This document shows positions 64,000 to 64,000 of a stretch of DNA of 64,000 nucleotides, piece after piece. The notes below the pieces were generated by a model. That model saw nothing but the letters and a program-made list of their open reading frames with translations, made no database searches and was not told where the DNA came from. Both the position numbers and the translations under genes were made by a program. Origin of the DNA: Propioniciclava sinopodophylli (lineage in GTDB: Bacteria > Actinomycetota > Actinomycetes > Propionibacteriales > Propionibacteriaceae); NCBI RefSeq assembly GCF_004324755.1, contig NZ_SDMQ01000001.1, positions 390,814 to 454,813 on the forward strand, read 5' to 3'. Numbering within the stretch: position 1 is the stretch's first letter; every line of letters begins with the position of its first letter.

Positions 64000-64000
64000 C

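Overview
The window is very GC-rich, densely coded actinobacterial chromosome. Family-level clues (MSMEG_4193-type phosphatase next to an SCO1664-type protein, DUF3151 before purA, class E sortase, an HspR/HAIR site before clpB, many leaderless starts) fit Actinomycetes, and the overall style suggests Propionibacteriaceae. That family assignment is an inference. No rRNA, tRNA, CRISPR array or intact transposase was seen.

Layout. 1-8.6 kb: esterase, M3 oligopeptidase, exporter-type ABC protein, CBM48/Lys-tail protein, MFS permease, alkyltransferase-like repair protein and a DODA-type dioxygenase. 8.6-11.9 kb: an accessory island, visibly less GC-rich, almost without the heptamer GGCGTCC/GGACGCC that is very frequent elsewhere. 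It holds a divergent pair, a patatin-like phospholipase and a ~580-residue protein with about 18 hydrophobic segments, and is the best candidate here for an undescribed system. 12-18.4 kb: a MoxR-type AAA ATPase with a VWA partner, the phosphatase/SCO1664 pair and a DEAD-box helicase. 18.4-22.6 kb: wreckage of an MFS permease and a sugar kinase, then clpB, which has a HAIR operator but an in-frame amber codon.

22.6-34.3 kb: DUF559 nuclease-like gene between direct repeats; heavy-metal P-type ATPase and metallochaperone opposite an FNR-like regulator with an FNR box; hydrolase, spermidine-synthase-like protein, sortase, pyrE, lemA; MarR regulator opposite a DHA2 exporter; DUF368 transporter. 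34.3-41.7 kb: TrmH-like methyltransferase, class II aldolase (fba), GNAT-NUDIX fusion, HTH/ClpN-SRPBCC operon with a large palindromic operator, DUF3151, purA. 41.7-43.9 kb: three broken genes, including a deletion scar joining an alcohol dehydrogenase to a GPH permease. 43.9-48.3 kb: sugar ABC importer operon.

48.4-55.3 kb: purD, NUDIX, purB, and a glutamate-type ABC importer. 55.3-57.6 kb: pseudouridine synthase and nitronate monooxygenase. 57.8-62.7 kb: an Fe-S-type regulator opposite a nitrite-reduction operon (DUF2249, NnrS-like membrane protein, and an 884-residue membrane-cupredoxin-NirK fusion). 62.7-63.9 kb: PQQ-type sugar dehydrogenase lipoprotein.

Two window-wide properties stand out. 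About 20 genes have a TANNNT -10 box ending 6-7 bases before the start codon, as expected for leaderless transcripts. Many intergenic gaps hold related palindromes that fall into several families.
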